The notes under the pieces are model-generated. The model was not told the DNA's origin and did no database searches. It worked only from the letters and a program-made list of their open reading frames with translations. Positions 43,678 through 54,441 of a DNA stretch of 64,000 nucleotides are shown in pieces. The DNA is from Prochlorococcus sp. AG-347-L20 (lineage in GTDB: Bacteria > Cyanobacteriota > Cyanobacteriia > PCC-6307 > Cyanobiaceae). The DNA lies in assembly GCA_003281225.1 (NCBI GenBank), contig QCCP01000002.1:154467-218466 (forward strand). The letters are read 5' to 3'. The first letter of the stretch is position 1. Every line of letters begins with the position of its first letter. The position numbers and the translations under genes are program-made.

Positions 43678-44831
43678 TAGTTTTCAACCATCCTTCCTTT
43701 TTGAGGAAATAAACCTGTAGGTTTAAATTGTAGGAATATAACAATTAGTGCAAATATCATTACTCTTGCCATACTTGTGGTTGCAAAAAAGTTAATTGTG
43801 TTTGATAAAGGTAAAGGCATATCTGGCCATATTGATAAGAGCCTGCCAGCTCCAATTAAATCAGTCATTATTCCTATTCCAAATGAAGCGAGTACTGTTC
43901 CTAATAAATTGCCTACCCCACCCAGCACTACAACCATAAAACAACCAACTATATAGTTTCCGCCAACATTCGGTCCTACAGAACCTAAAAGAGATACTGC
44001 TACACCAGCAACTCCTGCCAAGCCTGATCCAATTCCAAAAGTAATTATATCCACTTTTTCAGTAGATATGCCAAGGCAATCACTCATTTGTCGGTTCTGA
44101 GTAACTGCTCTTATACGCATACCCCAAGCACTTTGATTAAGAAATAATGTTATCGCTATTACTGAGATGAGGGTAATGACAATTATCATTAATCTTGTTT
44201 TAGGAAATGCAGTGCCAATAATTTCTATTTGACCTCTCATCCATGAGGGGGCTGTTACATCAACATTTCTAGCGCTTGCTCTACTAAGTTTGCTGACAGA
44301 GGATGAGATTACGCTACCAGTTAAGACCCCTGTTAAAGCAGCAAATATCCAAGAACTAAATTTATAATATTTAAAATTTATTGATTCTTTTATTTTTGAA
44401 GGAAACGTTGTTGGTAAAAATAAACCAATTATCAGACTTATAACTAGACCAGTCCCATAAGCTAAAGGTACACTCCTGACAAATTGTTGAAGAATTAAGC
44501 TTACGCCCCAAGTGGCTAAAAGTGTTTCTAGTGGACTTCCATAAAGCTTTCTTATTATTGTTTTTTCCAGGAGTATGCCTACAACTCCACTAACGATAAA
44601 AGCAAGGAAAATTGAAACTATTATGTACGAATTGTAGAAGGGTTTTAATAAAGGTAATTTGAAAATTAATTGTGTTACATATGTTGTGTAAGCCCCAAGC
44701 ATCATAAGTTCTCCATGGGCAAGATTAATAACACCCATAAGACCAAAAACAATAGCCAGACCTAATGCAGCAACAAGTAGTACCGATCCGATCGCAACAC
44801 CATTAAAAAGACTATCGAGAAGTAACTCCAA
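43677..44831 (-). CDS. urtB: Urea ABC transporter permease UrtB
   Basis: The second permease (LivH-like), 384 residues, membrane-spanning. VALGLAIVFGLMGVINLAHG and ELMMLGAYTTYVTQ open the protein. GSPLETLLATWGVSLILQQ and GMRIRAVTQNRQMSDCLG are the loop motifs. LGGVGNLLGTVLASFGIGI comes near the end. It is preceded by a 14-pair hairpin that separates it from urtA, so its expression can be lower than that of the binding protein. Confidence 0.96.
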   Translation of the reverse strand: MELLLDSLFNGVAIGSVLLVAALGLAIVFGLMGVINLAHGELMMLGAYTTYVTQLIFKLPLLKPFYNSYIIVSIFLAFIVSGVVGILLEKTIIRKLYGSPLETLLATWGVSLILQQFVRSVPLAYGTGLVISLIIGLFLPTTFPSKIKESINFKYYKFSSWIFAALTGVLTGSVISSSVSKLSRASARNVDVTAPSWMRGQIEIIGTAFPKTRLMIIVITLISVIAITLFLNQSAWGMRIRAVTQNRQMSDCLGISTEKVDIITFGIGSGLAGVAGVAVSLLGSVGPNVGGNYIVGCFMVVVLGGVGNLLGTVLASFGIGIMTDLIGAGRLLSIWPDMPLPLSNTINFFATTSMARVMIFALIVIFLQFKPTGLFPQKGRMVEN

Positions 44832-44860
44832 TTTAGAAAAAGAAAATATTTGATTATAAA

Positions 44861-44892
44861 AAATAAAAGGAGGTGTTAACCTCCTTTTATTT
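44861..44892 (-). terminator. Hairpin between urtA and urtB (attenuator or leaky terminator)
   Basis: Arms 44861-44874 and 44879-44892 are perfect complements over 14 pairs, AT-rich outside and AGGAGGT/ACCTCCT inside, with a 4-base loop. A T-run follows on the minus strand. Within an operon this hairpin probably stops part of the transcripts after urtA, so the periplasmic binding protein is made in excess. Energy not computed. Confidence 0.7.
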
Positions 44893-44914
44893 TGAAGTAT
44901 AGGTTTTAATTAAA

Positions 44915-46192
44915 TTAAAGCTTATACTTTTCTCCTTTTGAAGGATCTGTCCAATCGCATGCAAATCCTTTTGAACTTGGATGCTTTTGGTTCCATGCTT
45001 GAGGAAGAACAACTCCTGTCTCTTCAAGAATTGTAAATCCACCCTCTGCATTAATCTCTCCAATTCTTACTGTTTGAGATAGGTGGTGATTAGGCATGAC
45101 TTCAACAGGACCCTGTGGGGCATCAAAAGTTTGTCCAACTAGAGCTTCCCTTACTGCGTTGTCGTCGAATGTCCCAGCATCTTCAACAGCCTGTTTCCAT
45201 AAATAAACCATGTTATAGGCAGATTCTTGAGGATCAGCTACAACACGATCAGCTCCCCACCTTGCCTTGAAACTTGCAGCAAATTTCTTAGATGCAGGAG
45301 TATCAATTGACATCATGTAGTTCCAAGCACCAAAGTGACCTTCAAGGAACTCAGGACCAATTGTACTAATCTCTTCTTCAGCAATTGAATAGTTCATTAC
45401 GTAGTAGCCAGTTGAAGGAGTGATACCTGCATCTTGAATCTGTTTGAAGAATGCAACGTTTTGGTCACCATTAAGAGTATTAATGATTATTCCACCGTCA
45501 GGAAGCGCCTTTTTGATTTTTGAGATAATTGGAGCAACTTCAGTATTTCCTAAGGGAAGGTAATCTTCTCCTACAACTTTACCTCCTAATTGAGCTACCT
45601 GAGCTTTTGTAATTGTGTTTGAAGTTCTTGGGAAAACATAATCAGAACCTACAAGGAAGAAATCTCCACCAGCTGCAGGAGAACGATTATACATGAAATC
45701 TGTAGCGGGTTCTGACTGTTGGTTTGGTGTAGCTCCAGTGTAGAAAATGTTGTTAGAACATTCTTGGGCTTCATATTGAATTGGATAGTAAAGGAAAGCA
45801 TCCTTTGATTCGTAAACTGGTAACATTGCCTTTCTACTTGCAGATGTCCAACCACCAAATACGACAGGAACTCCGTCTTGGTCTATAAGTTTCTTTGATT
45901 TTTCAGCAAAAGTTGGCCAGTCAGATGCACCATCTTCAACTATGTATTCTATTTTGTAGCTTTTGCCGCCAACTGTTACACCACCAGCAGCATTTATCTC
46001 TTCAATAGCCATTTTTTCAGTATCAACAAGAGTTGATTCGGAAATCGCCATTGTTCCAGATAACGAATGCAAAATACCAACGGTTACTGTGTCATCGAAA
46101 CTTCCGGAGGTTCCACCTCCACCACATGAAGTAGCTGTGACCGCGAGTGAGGCAGTAGCTAATCCTGCCAAAATACGCCTTGAAATTCTCAT
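44915..46192 (-). CDS. urtA: Urea ABC transporter substrate-binding lipoprotein UrtA
   Basis: Periplasmic urea receptor, 425 residues. The N-terminus has an Arg pair and hydrophobic stretch (RRILAGLATASLAVTATSC) ending in a lipobox-like Cys, followed by a Gly-rich linker. The mature domain is of the amino acid/urea-binding type (VGILHSLSGTMAISESTLVD, FGGWTSASRKAMLPVYESKD, YYVMNYSIAEEE). It is the first gene of the operon, with an NtcA-type promoter upstream. Expected to be nitrogen-stress induced. Confidence 0.97.
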   Translation of the reverse strand: MRISRRILAGLATASLAVTATSCGGGGTSGSFDDTVTVGILHSLSGTMAISESTLVDTEKMAIEEINAAGGVTVGGKSYKIEYIVEDGASDWPTFAEKSKKLIDQDGVPVVFGGWTSASRKAMLPVYESKDAFLYYPIQYEAQECSNNIFYTGATPNQQSEPATDFMYNRSPAAGGDFFLVGSDYVFPRTSNTITKAQVAQLGGKVVGEDYLPLGNTEVAPIISKIKKALPDGGIIINTLNGDQNVAFFKQIQDAGITPSTGYYVMNYSIAEEEISTIGPEFLEGHFGAWNYMMSIDTPASKKFAASFKARWGADRVVADPQESAYNMVYLWKQAVEDAGTFDDNAVREALVGQTFDAPQGPVEVMPNHHLSQTVRIGEINAEGGFTILEETGVVLPQAWNQKHPSSKGFACDWTDPSKGEKYKL

Positions 46193-46240
46193 GAATTAGG
46201 ATAAATTAGGAAATTGACCCTCATTAGGGGGATAAAGTAA

Positions 46241-46282
46241 AAGTTATTAACGAGTGACGATTAGTTTTGTATCAGTCGTAAC
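46241..46282 (-). promoter_or_regulatory. NtcA-activated promoter of the urt operon
   Basis: On the minus strand GTTACGACTGATAC (46282-46269) reads as GTT-N8-TAC, one base from the NtcA consensus GTA-N8-TAC. After exactly 22 bases comes TAACTT (46246-46241), a -10 of the TANNNT type. This is the class II NtcA-promoter layout. NtcA is the global nitrogen regulator of cyanobacteria, and urt is a known target in related strains. Confidence 0.75.
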
Positions 46283-46320
46283 TTTTTGTTGAATCCAATA
46301 TATTAGAAGTGAACATTTTT

Positions 46321-46932
46321 CTAGTTTGGATTGCTGGGTATATGTGATTCTAAAAATTGAGTTATTTCTTCAACTCCTTTGCCGCTACTAAGGTTGGTAA
46401 AAAACCAAGGTTTCCCTTTCCTCATAAATTCCGTATCACTTTTCATGATTTTTAAATCTGCACCAACTTTATCTGCTAAGTCAATTTTGTTTATTAATAA
46501 TAAATCTGATCTTGTTATTCCTGGTCCGCCTTTTCTTGGGATTTTGTCTCCCGCAGATACATCAATTACATATATTGATAAATCTACAAGTTCTGGACTA
46601 AAACTAGATGCTAAATTATCACCTCCACTTTCTACAAAAACAAAATCTAGAGGATTATATTTATTTTCTAAATCTAAAACTGCATTTTTATTTAAAGAAC
46701 AATCCTCTCTTATCGCTGTATGAGGACAACCTCCGGTTTCTACACCAATAATCCTTCCTTCCTCTAAAACTTTTTTATTTATAAGAAAGTTAGCATCTTC
46801 TTTTGTGTAGATATCATTTGTGACAACTGCTATCTCATAATTTTTTTTCAGGCTTAAACATAAAGTCTCTACTAATGCGGTTTTTCCTGATCCTACAGGT
46901 CCAGCAACTCCTACTCTCAATTTACTGCTCAT
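46321..46932 (-). CDS. ureG: Urease accessory GTPase UreG
   Basis: SIMIBI-class GTPase of 203 residues that powers nickel insertion into urease. The P-loop is [18 protein letters not shown], then [17 protein letters not shown], the metal-binding C-P-H of [15 protein letters not shown] and [33 protein letters not shown] is the guanine-specificity region. It follows ureF by three bases. Confidence 0.97.
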   Translation of the reverse strand: MSSKLRVGVAGPVGSGKTALVETLCLSLKKNYEIAVVTNDIYTKEDANFLINKKVLEEGRIIGVETGGCPHTAIREDCSLNKNAVLDLENKYNPLDFVFVESGGDNLASSFSPELVDLSIYVIDVSAGDKIPRKGGPGITRSDLLLINKIDLADKVGADLKIMKSDTEFMRKGKPWFFTNLSSGKGVEEITQFLESHIPSNPN

Positions 46933-46935
46933 AAA

Positions 46936-47634
46936 TTAATTTCTAAAAAGTTTTGTATAAAGGTCATTATGATTTTGTTGTGCCATAGCTAAACCTACAT
47001 TGCCAAAATAGATGTCATCAATTTGTTTGTCCATAATTTCTTGAGAAACTTTTGAAATTATTTCTAATAAATCTCTCTGAATTAATTGTGCTTTCGTTGA
47101 ACCAATAGGAATGATCCTTAATGCTGCACTTAATTGGTTGGCACTCCACGCGTATAAAAAATTCTCAACCATTTCTAACTTTTCAATTTCAAAACAATAA
47201 CAAGCCCAACTCCACGCTAATGACCAGGAGCTATTTTTATTATTTTCATATAGATAATCAAATCCAAATTCTTTGGTTAAATCAAAGAGAGATTTTGCCA
47301 TTTGAGTTTGTTGTTCTCTCATTTCGAGAGAGTCCTTTGATGAGAGGATCCATTTATCCAAACTTATTAGCTTTTGTAAATTACCTTTTAAATTTTTTCG
47401 GTCGTTTATCTCAATGAAAATATCAAAAAAATCTAATAAAAGTCTCGCATCGAGTCTTATCTGGCCAATTTTTAGTTCACTTATGATTAAGTCTTTTACC
47501 GAATTTGAATCTGTTAAATTTTTATTATGAAGATAACTCTCCATTCCTTCGGAATAACAAAATCCTCCTACTGGTAAGTTAGGACTTATTAATAAATATT
47601 TTAATAAGTGACTTCTACTCATGACTATGGGCAC
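46936..47634 (-). CDS. ureF: Urease accessory protein UreF
   Basis: All-helical accessory protein of 232 residues that joins UreD and UreG on the apo-urease. It contains ISPNLPVGGFCYSEGMESYL, GQIRLDARLLLDFF and WSANQLSAALRIIPIGSTKAQ near the end; these are the usual UreF patterns. It overlaps ureE by 20 bases and ureG by near contact. Confidence 0.94.
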   Translation of the reverse strand: MPIVMSRSHLLKYLLISPNLPVGGFCYSEGMESYLHNKNLTDSNSVKDLIISELKIGQIRLDARLLLDFFDIFIEINDRKNLKGNLQKLISLDKWILSSKDSLEMREQQTQMAKSLFDLTKEFGFDYLYENNKNSSWSLAWSWACYCFEIEKLEMVENFLYAWSANQLSAALRIIPIGSTKAQLIQRDLLEIISKVSQEIMDKQIDDIYFGNVGLAMAQQNHNDLYTKLFRN

Positions 47635-48067
47635 CTCTTTCTGGGAAAAACTTTTTTTTCGTATTTTTTACATCAACTTTAAAATTAAGAAGCATATTTT
47701 TAATAACATAATCACTTTTTGTTAGAAGAAGACCTTCATCTATTTCTACTTCCACGTGCCTATTTCCAAGATGATAAGCAGTTTTAATAAGCTCAATTTT
47801 AGAATTTGAACTTATTTCAATTAAATCTTCTCTTTTGGCAATTATCTCTACATAAAAATTGGACTCATTAGTTGAAAGAATATCTCCATCATTTAATTTG
47901 CCCTTTCTAGGTAATTGTAAAATTATTTCTTGATCACAATCAGTTAATCTTTTACCTCTTAAGATTCTTCTTTCATCTGAACTTAAGGTAAGTTTTAAAA
48001 ATGAACCTAATTTCGGTTTTTCCTTAATCCAATCAGTTACAACAATTTGTTTATTCATTCTCATCAT
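47615..48067 (-). CDS. ureE: Urease nickel metallochaperone UreE
   Basis: A 150-residue nickel-carrying chaperone. The N-terminal peptide-binding domain (LTLSSDERRILRGKRLTDCD) is followed by the metal-binding domain with TAYHLGNRHVEVEIDEGLLL. The very end, GAHSHE, is a short His-containing tail. A TTG at 48070 and two ATG codons at 48067 and 48064 are all in frame; the first ATG is used. It heads the ureEFG run and is divergent from ureD, with only about 40 bases between. Confidence 0.92.
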   Translation of the reverse strand: MMRMNKQIVVTDWIKEKPKLGSFLKLTLSSDERRILRGKRLTDCDQEIILQLPRKGKLNDGDILSTNESNFYVEIIAKREDLIEISSNSKIELIKTAYHLGNRHVEVEIDEGLLLTKSDYVIKNMLLNFKVDVKNTKKKFFPERGAHSHE

Positions 48068-48112
48068 CAAAATTTTTGGTTACTTTAATTTTGTAATTAA
48101 AGAAAACAATTT

Positions 48113-49015
48113 ATGATTAAAACTTCATGGGAAGGCAATTGTTTCTTAAATTTTTTTAATAATAAAGCAAGTTTAGGAAATGTTGATAAAACAATCTTTA
48201 ATTCTAAATCAACTTCTCCTTATAAGTTATTAAAGTCTACTCATGATCAAGAGGGTAGATGCATTTTGCCTGTTCTACATACTGCAGGGGGATTGGTAGG
48301 AGGAGATTTACTCGATTTTGAAGTAAATCTTGAAAAAAACTCTAAGGTTTTGTTGACTACTTCTTCAGCTCAGAAAGTATATGGATCAGTTGGAAGATCA
48401 AAAATTAATCCAAAAGGAAGTTTTTCAAAGCAAAAGAATCTCATAAACATTCTCGAAAATTCTCATTTAGAGTATCTCCCCCAAGAAACAATCATCTTTG
48501 CAAATGGTTTATATGAGCAAATTTTTAAAGTATCTATTTCAGAAACTTCAAGTTTTTTATTTACTGATTTAATAAGACTTGGAAGATCTTCTTCCGGAGA
48601 ATCTATTGAGAGTGGAGTTTTTAGGTCTAAATTAGAAATTATGAGAAATAATGATTTACTTGATGATTGGGAATATGTTGATCAGATTGAATTATCTAAG
48701 GCAAGTTTTGTTGCTAAATCAGGCATGGATTATATGCCCGTTTTTGGATCCTTAATTTGGATTTGCGAAAAAGATTTTTCCAAGTCAAAAATAAATAATC
48801 TTGTGGGAAATATAAAAAAGATATTCAATGAAACTAATAATAATTTATCTATTGGAATCCTTGAAAATGGAATCTCTGTACGATTCCTCGGAAGTTCTTC
48901 TCAAGATGCTAGAAAATGTTTTTTTTGTATTTGGAAACAAATTAGGTCTGTTTGTGGATTTTGTGAGCCAAAATATCAAGGTGTATGGCCTTTACAAGAT
49001 TCTATGAATTATTAA
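48113..49015 (+). CDS. ureD: Urease accessory protein UreD (UreH)
   Basis: A 300-residue scaffold that binds apo-urease and conveys nickel. It carries [54 protein letters not shown] and [16 protein letters not shown]. These are the motifs of the UreD family. It is the first of the ureDABC operon; 50 bases separate it from ureA. No NtcA-like site with correct spacing was found in the short divergent spacer. Confidence 0.95.
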   Translation: MIKTSWEGNCFLNFFNNKASLGNVDKTIFNSKSTSPYKLLKSTHDQEGRCILPVLHTAGGLVGGDLLDFEVNLEKNSKVLLTTSSAQKVYGSVGRSKINPKGSFSKQKNLINILENSHLEYLPQETIIFANGLYEQIFKVSISETSSFLFTDLIRLGRSSSGESIESGVFRSKLEIMRNNDLLDDWEYVDQIELSKASFVAKSGMDYMPVFGSLIWICEKDFSKSKINNLVGNIKKIFNETNNNLSIGILENGISVRFLGSSSQDARKCFFCIWKQIRSVCGFCEPKYQGVWPLQDSMNY

Positions 49016-49065
49016 TTATGTTCAGAAAGAACCTTTTTTAAGAATTTATAGATTAATTTTTTATT

Positions 49066-49368
49066 ATGCATCTTTCACCTCAAGAAAAGGATAAATTATT
49101 GATTTTTTCTGCTGCGCTCTTAGCTGAAAGAAGGCTTAATCGAGGTCTTAAGCTTAATTATCCTGAAACAATTGCTTTTTTGAGTTTTCAAGTTCTTGAA
49201 GGAGCTCGAGATGGAAAAAGTGTAAGTCAATTAATGTCAGAGGGAACTACCTGGCTTTCAAAATCACAAGTTATGGAGGGCATTCCTGAAATGGTTGATG
49301 AAGTTCAAATAGAAGCAGTTTTCCCTGATGGAACAAAGTTAGTTACTATTCACAATCCGATTAACTAA
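49066..49368 (+). CDS. ureA: Urease subunit gamma
   Basis: Structural subunit of 100 residues, typical length. It contains [40 protein letters not shown] and [20 protein letters not shown]. Together with UreB and UreC it makes the nickel urease (urea + water gives two ammonia and CO2). ureB begins two bases after its stop. Confidence 0.97.
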   Translation: MHLSPQEKDKLLIFSAALLAERRLNRGLKLNYPETIAFLSFQVLEGARDGKSVSQLMSEGTTWLSKSQVMEGIPEMVDEVQIEAVFPDGTKLVTIHNPIN

Positions 49369-49370
49369 TT

Positions 49371-49691
49371 ATGAGAAATTTAATTCCTGGCGAAATAATT
49401 CCCGAACAAGGTGAAATCGAATTAAATCTTGGTAAGGAAGTTAAAACAGTAAAAGTTTCTAATTCTGGAGATAGACCTGTACAAATTGGATCTCATTATC
49501 ATTTTTTTGAAGCTAATAAGGCTTTAATTTTTGATCGAGAAATCACACTTGGTATGCGTCTTGACATTCCTGCAGGAACAGCAATTAGATTTGAACCTGG
49601 AGACACAACCGATGTCAAATTAGTTCCATATACAGGTTTAAGAATTGCAAAAGGTTTTAATTCATTGGTTAACGGTTCTTTAGATACTTAA
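49371..49691 (+). CDS. ureB: Urease subunit beta
   Basis: 106 residues, normal length. [40 protein letters not shown] and [20 protein letters not shown] are characteristic. It sits four bases before ureC and two after ureA, so the three subunits are made at fixed ratio. Confidence 0.97.
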   Translation: MRNLIPGEIIPEQGEIELNLGKEVKTVKVSNSGDRPVQIGSHYHFFEANKALIFDREITLGMRLDIPAGTAIRFEPGDTTDVKLVPYTGLRIAKGFNSLVNGSLDT

Positions 49692-49695
49692 AATT

Positions 49696-51405
49696 ATGTC
49701 CTATAAAATTGACAGAAATACTTATGCGCAAACTTACGGACCCACTACCGGAGATCGAGTAAGGCTTGCTGATACCGAACTTTTTATAGAAGTAGAAAAG
49801 GATTTAACTACATACGGAGATGAAGTTAAATTTGGTGGAGGTAAAGTTATTCGAGATGGGATGGGGCAGTCTCAAGTAAGAAGAGCTGATGGAGCTGTAG
49901 ATACCGTAATAACTAATGCTTTGATCGTAGATTGGTGGGGAATAATTAAGGCTGATGTGGGTATAAAAGATGGAATGATTTTTGAAATTGGCAAGGCTGG
50001 CAATCCTGATATCCAGGATAATGTTGATATTGTTATTGGTGCATCAACAGAAGTAATAGCAGGAGAGGGGCATATTCTTACTGCAGGTTCAATAGATACC
50101 CATATTCACTTTATCTGTCCCCAACAAATTGAGACAGCACTAGCCTCTGGAATTACAACCATGTTAGGAGGAGGAACTGGACCTGCAACTGGCACAAATG
50201 CTACTACTTGTACTCCGGGTTCTTTTCATATTTCAAGAATGCTTCAATCTGCAGAAGCGTTTCCCATGAATTTAGGTTTTTTTGGAAAAGGAAACTCAAC
50301 AAACGAGAGCAATCTTATTGATCAGGTTGAGGCTGGTGCATGTGGATTGAAGCTTCATGAGGATTGGGGAACCACTCCTTCGACAATAAATTCTTGTCTA
50401 AATGTTGCAGATAATTTTGACGTACAAGTATGTATTCATACTGATACTTTGAATGAGGCAGGCTTTGTTGAAGATACCATCAACGCTATTGCAGGAAGGA
50501 CTATTCATACATTTCATACCGAAGGAGCAGGTGGAGGTCATGCTCCAGACATTATAAAAATCTGTGGAGAAAAAAATGTTCTTCCTAGTAGTACAAATCC
50601 AACAAGACCTTATACAAAGAACACATTAGAAGAACATCTTGACATGTTAATGGTTTGTCATCATTTAGATTCTAAAATCCCAGAAGACATTGCATTTGCT
50701 GAATCAAGGATCAGAAGAGAGACTATTGCTGCAGAGGACATCCTACATGATATTGGCGCCTTCTCAATTATCGCTAGTGACTCTCAAGCTATGGGAAGAG
50801 TTGGTGAAGTAATAACGAGAACTTTTCAAACCGCACATAAAATGAAAGTCCAAAGGGGACCGCTATCGCAGGATTCTGATAGAAACGATAATTATAGAGT
50901 AAAGAGATATATTTCTAAAGTCACAATTAATCCTGCAATAGCTCATGGTATTGATAAACATGTTGGGTCTATAGAAAAGGGTAAAATTGCGGATTTGGCC
51001 TTATGGAAACCTTCCTTTTTTGCGGTAAAGCCTGAATTAGTTGTTAAAGGAGGATCTATAGTTTGGTCCCAAATGGGTGATGCAAATGCTTCAATTCCTA
51101 CTCCAGGTCCTGTACATGGTCGACCTATGTTTGCAAGTTTCGGCCAATCTCTAATTAAGAGTTCTTTTACCTTTTTAAGTAAAAATTCAATTGAACAAAA
51201 TATTCCAAATAAATTAGGTTTACAAAAGAAATGTATTGCCGTAGAAAATACCAGAAATATCAATAAATCAAACCTAAAACTTAATAGTAAACTACCAAAT
51301 ATTTCAGTTGATCCTCAAACTTATGAAGTTTTTTCTGATGGAGAACTTCTTACTTGTGAACCACTTGATGAAGTCCCAATGGCTCAAAGGTATTTTTTGC
51401 TTTAA
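49696..51405 (+). CDS. ureC: Urease subunit alpha (catalytic)
   Basis: 569 residues carrying the di-nickel active site. Clear landmarks are [14 protein letters not shown] (nickel His pair), [15 protein letters not shown] with the carbamylated lysine, [39 protein letters not shown] with the flap Cys/His, and [14 protein letters not shown]. The end is short and normal. Its last four bases overlap the end of the convergent glucosylglycerate synthase gene. Confidence 0.98.
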   Translation: MSYKIDRNTYAQTYGPTTGDRVRLADTELFIEVEKDLTTYGDEVKFGGGKVIRDGMGQSQVRRADGAVDTVITNALIVDWWGIIKADVGIKDGMIFEIGKAGNPDIQDNVDIVIGASTEVIAGEGHILTAGSIDTHIHFICPQQIETALASGITTMLGGGTGPATGTNATTCTPGSFHISRMLQSAEAFPMNLGFFGKGNSTNESNLIDQVEAGACGLKLHEDWGTTPSTINSCLNVADNFDVQVCIHTDTLNEAGFVEDTINAIAGRTIHTFHTEGAGGGHAPDIIKICGEKNVLPSSTNPTRPYTKNTLEEHLDMLMVCHHLDSKIPEDIAFAESRIRRETIAAEDILHDIGAFSIIASDSQAMGRVGEVITRTFQTAHKMKVQRGPLSQDSDRNDNYRVKRYISKVTINPAIAHGIDKHVGSIEKGKIADLALWKPSFFAVKPELVVKGGSIVWSQMGDANASIPTPGPVHGRPMFASFGQSLIKSSFTFLSKNSIEQNIPNKLGLQKKCIAVENTRNINKSNLKLNSKLPNISVDPQTYEVFSDGELLTCEPLDEVPMAQRYFLL

Positions 51406-52628
51406 AAGTTTTTAATTAATTCTTTTTCACTTATCTTTATGTCTTTAGACCCCGCAATAGCTAAATCTTCTTGCAGTTTGTTCTCACAAGATAAAACTCT
51501 TGACCAACTTGGTAATTGAAGTGTCGTAGGACAAGCCAGATAATCTTCTGTAGCAGGTCTTAATAGTTTCGCAAACTTTTGTACTGATAATTCTTCTTCG
51601 TGCCTATCGTATGGAAGTTGATTAACTGCTGAATCTAATCCAAATTGTTTTACCCGATCTTCTCCAACTCTTTTGTAGAGAACTTCTAAAGTTGCTAGTT
51701 GAGTGCTAGTTAAGGTTTCGGCTTGATGCTCCATTAGACCTCTTAAAACACTTGAAAGTATTTCTGTACACATTTTTTGCAATCCTTCTTTAGAAGAATC
51801 TCCAATATTCTTATGTTTGTGGTCAAATAAACCAAGGTCAACCTGGGCTATTTTGGAGGTCCTTACATTTCTATAAACCTCTGATAATAAACCTATTTCT
51901 AAACCCCAGTCACAAGGTATTCTTAAATTCATAGCAAGGTCTTTAGTAAAAGCAAACTCTCCTGCTAATGGATATCTAAATGATTGAAGATATTGTAAAA
52001 ACGGACCCTTACCAACTAACTGCTCAAGACTTGCTAATAAAGGGCCCACGAATAATCTTGTTGCTCTACCTTGCAATTGATTTGTTTCTAAAGATAATCT
52101 ACTATAAAAAGCTTTTACATATGATATTCCATATGATTCATCCAGAAGTGGAAGTATCATTCTTGAAGGATATAAAGGACTAAAAGTTCTTATATCAGCA
52201 TCAAAAAGAGCAACAACTTCTGATTTTCTGGTCGCAACTCCTATGCCTTGCCAAACAGCCCATCCTTTACCGGGAGTTCCTAAAAGTTCTAATCCATTTT
52301 TTTCTTGGCTTTTTAATAGCTCAATTACAGAGGGAGAATTAGTCCATTGAACGTGAACTGGGAATGGCATTGAGTCAAAAAACGATTTTGCCGCCTTAAC
52401 TTGCTCAACAGTTTTTGCAGACAGAGCAATTACTAATTCATTTAAGCCCGTAAGGTTTTTTAAAACTTCTCTTATATCTTTTAATGCTGGACGCTCAAAC
52501 TCTTCATATAAGCAAGGTATTAAAATGCTAGTTGATCTTCTTTTAAGACTTTTGTTTAATTCTTTAAGTAAATTTCCTGTAACTCCATATTCATGTATTG
52601 TTGTGATTAAACCTTGTTGAAAGTCCAT
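51402..52628 (-). CDS. gpgS: Glucosyl-3-phosphoglycerate synthase
   Basis: GT81-type glycosyltransferase of 408 residues. It joins a nucleotide-glucose and 3-phosphoglycerate to glucosyl-3-phosphoglycerate, precursor of glucosylglycerate. It begins [20 protein letters not shown], has the [15 protein letters not shown] loop, the metal-binding D-x-D at 143-145 ([13 protein letters not shown]) and [16 protein letters not shown]. It is divergent from the phosphorylase gene and convergent on ureC. Together with the next three genes it makes a glucosylglycerate cycle. Confidence 0.9.
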   Translation of the reverse strand: MDFQQGLITTIHEYGVTGNLLKELNKSLKRRSTSILIPCLYEEFERPALKDIREVLKNLTGLNELVIALSAKTVEQVKAAKSFFDSMPFPVHVQWTNSPSVIELLKSQEKNGLELLGTPGKGWAVWQGIGVATRKSEVVALFDADIRTFSPLYPSRMILPLLDESYGISYVKAFYSRLSLETNQLQGRATRLFVGPLLASLEQLVGKGPFLQYLQSFRYPLAGEFAFTKDLAMNLRIPCDWGLEIGLLSEVYRNVRTSKIAQVDLGLFDHKHKNIGDSSKEGLQKMCTEILSSVLRGLMEHQAETLTSTQLATLEVLYKRVGEDRVKQFGLDSAVNQLPYDRHEEELSVQKFAKLLRPATEDYLACPTTLQLPSWSRVLSCENKLQEDLAIAGSKDIKISEKELIKNF

Positions 52629-52678
52629 TTTCTAATTGATGTGCAGAATGGTATTAATACTTCGATGATTTTTTCAAA

Positions 52679-54439
52679 GTGAAGCATATTGATTCAGAGA
52701 AAAAATTAGATAGATTAAAAATTGATAAATTGTTAAAAACAATTTATTCAAATCATACTACAGAAGAAATTAATTTTATCTCAAACCAATTATTACAGAT
52801 TTTAGATGATTTCTCAGAGAAATCTGCTTATGAAGAAATAAGAAATAATGAAAGGTGGAATGAATCTCATTCGGTTTTGATAACTTATGCAGATAGTATT
52901 TATAAAAATGGCGAGGCAACATTAATAACTCTTAGAAAATTGTTAAGTAAACATTTTGGTAGTCTTTCTAAAGTTGTACATATTCTTCCTTTTCTGAAAT
53001 CCACAAGCGATGGAGGTTTCGCAGTCTCAAGTTATGATTCTTTAGAAGAAAAATTTGGTGGTTGGGATGATCTCAAAAGTATATCTAAAAATCATGATTT
53101 GATGGCTGATTTAGTACTAAACCATGTCTCATCATCTCACCCATGGGTTCAACAATTTATTAAATCTCAAGAACCGGGTATATCAAATGTTTTTTTACCG
53201 AAACAAAATCTTGACTGGTCAAATGTAGTTAGGCCTAGAAGTTCCTCTTTGTTTTCTCAAATAAATACTGATGATGGTCCTAAACAAGTTTGGACAACTT
53301 TTGGGCCAGATCAAATTGATTTGAATTGGCATAATCCTAAAATGAATATTGAGTTCTTAAATTTAATTACTACTTATTTATCTAATGGAATAAAATGGTT
53401 AAGGCTTGATGCTGTAGGTTTTATTTGGAAGGAATCAGGGACTACATGCTTACATTTACCTAAAGCACATTCAATTGTGAAACTCTTAAGAGTTCTTTTA
53501 AATAATCTTCTTGATGATGGCGTTTTAATAACAGAAACCAATGTTCCTCAGAAGGAGAATTTATCTTATCTCATTTCTGACGATGAAGCCCACATGGCAT
53601 ATAATTTCCCATTGCCTCCTCTTCTTTTAGAGGCAATTATTACTTCAAGAGCTGATATTCTAAACTCATGGATTTTTGATTGGCCCATATTACCTGAAGA
53701 TACTACTTTATTTAATTTCACTGCATCGCACGATGGTGTTGGGCTAAGAGCTCTTGAGGGTTTAATGAATGAGCAGAGAATTAAGGATTTATTAATTAAT
53801 TGTGAGAAAAGAGGAGGATTAGTAAGTCATAGACGTTTATCAAATGGTGATGATAAACCTTATGAATTGAATATTAGTTGGTGGAGTGCAATGGAAGACT
53901 CCAGTAGAGATGCTAAAAGATTCCAATATGAGAGATTTATTTTGAGTCAATTATTAGTAATGGCTCTGAAAGGGGTCCCTGCATTTTATTTACCAGCATT
54001 ACTAGCTTCAGAAAATGATATCAAAAGTTTTTCTATGACAGGTCAAAGAAGAGATCTAAACAGAGAAAAGTTTAAATCAGAAAATCTTTCAGCAGTTTTA
54101 AATAATCCTGAATCTAATGCTAATAAAAACTTAAAATATCTTCGTAATGCTATGGATGTCCGATCAGAATTAAAGCAATTTCACCCTCGTTCACAAATGC
54201 AATGTTTGTCTAAAGGGAGAAGTGATATTGTTGTAATCAAAAGAGGTAAAGGTCCTGAGTCTGTTTTTGCAATACATAATATGACTGAAAATAAAATTAA
54301 TTATCAGTTGAATGATAATGATCTACCAAAAATAATTGATAATGATTTCAATACCCATGATTTTTTAACATCCACAAAATACAATTGCAAAAATATTAGT
54401 CTTGATCCTTTTCAAGTAATTTGGCTTAGTGCTTTATAA
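52679..54439 (+). CDS. GH13 sucrose-phosphorylase-like enzyme, likely glucosylglycerate phosphorylase
   Basis: 586 residues of the GH13_18 type. The nucleophile is Asp244 in WLRLDAVGFIW, the acid/base Glu286 in VLITETNVPQKENL, and the transition-state pair H351-D352 in NFTASHDGVGLR. LMADLVLNHVSSSHPWVQQF is the early motif. The family holds sucrose phosphorylase and glucosylglycerate phosphorylase; the adjacent gpgS, phosphatase and glycerate kinase favour the latter. The start is GTG at 52679. It is divergent from gpgS over 50 bases. Confidence 0.85.
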   Translation: MKHIDSEKKLDRLKIDKLLKTIYSNHTTEEINFISNQLLQILDDFSEKSAYEEIRNNERWNESHSVLITYADSIYKNGEATLITLRKLLSKHFGSLSKVVHILPFLKSTSDGGFAVSSYDSLEEKFGGWDDLKSISKNHDLMADLVLNHVSSSHPWVQQFIKSQEPGISNVFLPKQNLDWSNVVRPRSSSLFSQINTDDGPKQVWTTFGPDQIDLNWHNPKMNIEFLNLITTYLSNGIKWLRLDAVGFIWKESGTTCLHLPKAHSIVKLLRVLLNNLLDDGVLITETNVPQKENLSYLISDDEAHMAYNFPLPPLLLEAIITSRADILNSWIFDWPILPEDTTLFNFTASHDGVGLRALEGLMNEQRIKDLLINCEKRGGLVSHRRLSNGDDKPYELNISWWSAMEDSSRDAKRFQYERFILSQLLVMALKGVPAFYLPALLASENDIKSFSMTGQRRDLNREKFKSENLSAVLNNPESNANKNLKYLRNAMDVRSELKQFHPRSQMQCLSKGRSDIVVIKRGKGPESVFAIHNMTENKINYQLNDNDLPKIIDNDFNTHDFLTSTKYNCKNISLDPFQVIWLSAL

Positions 54440-54441
54440 AA

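Noticed and set aside
48071..48112. NtcA site in the ureE/ureD spacer
   Set aside because: GTT...TAC-like triplets appear, but the spacing is nine bases or does not line up with a -10 at about 22 bases.
52651..52660. GTATTAATAC palindrome between gpgS and the phosphorylase gene as an NtcA site
   Set aside because: The half-sites GTA and TAC are separated by four bases, not the eight that NtcA needs. A short AT palindrome is common in this DNA.
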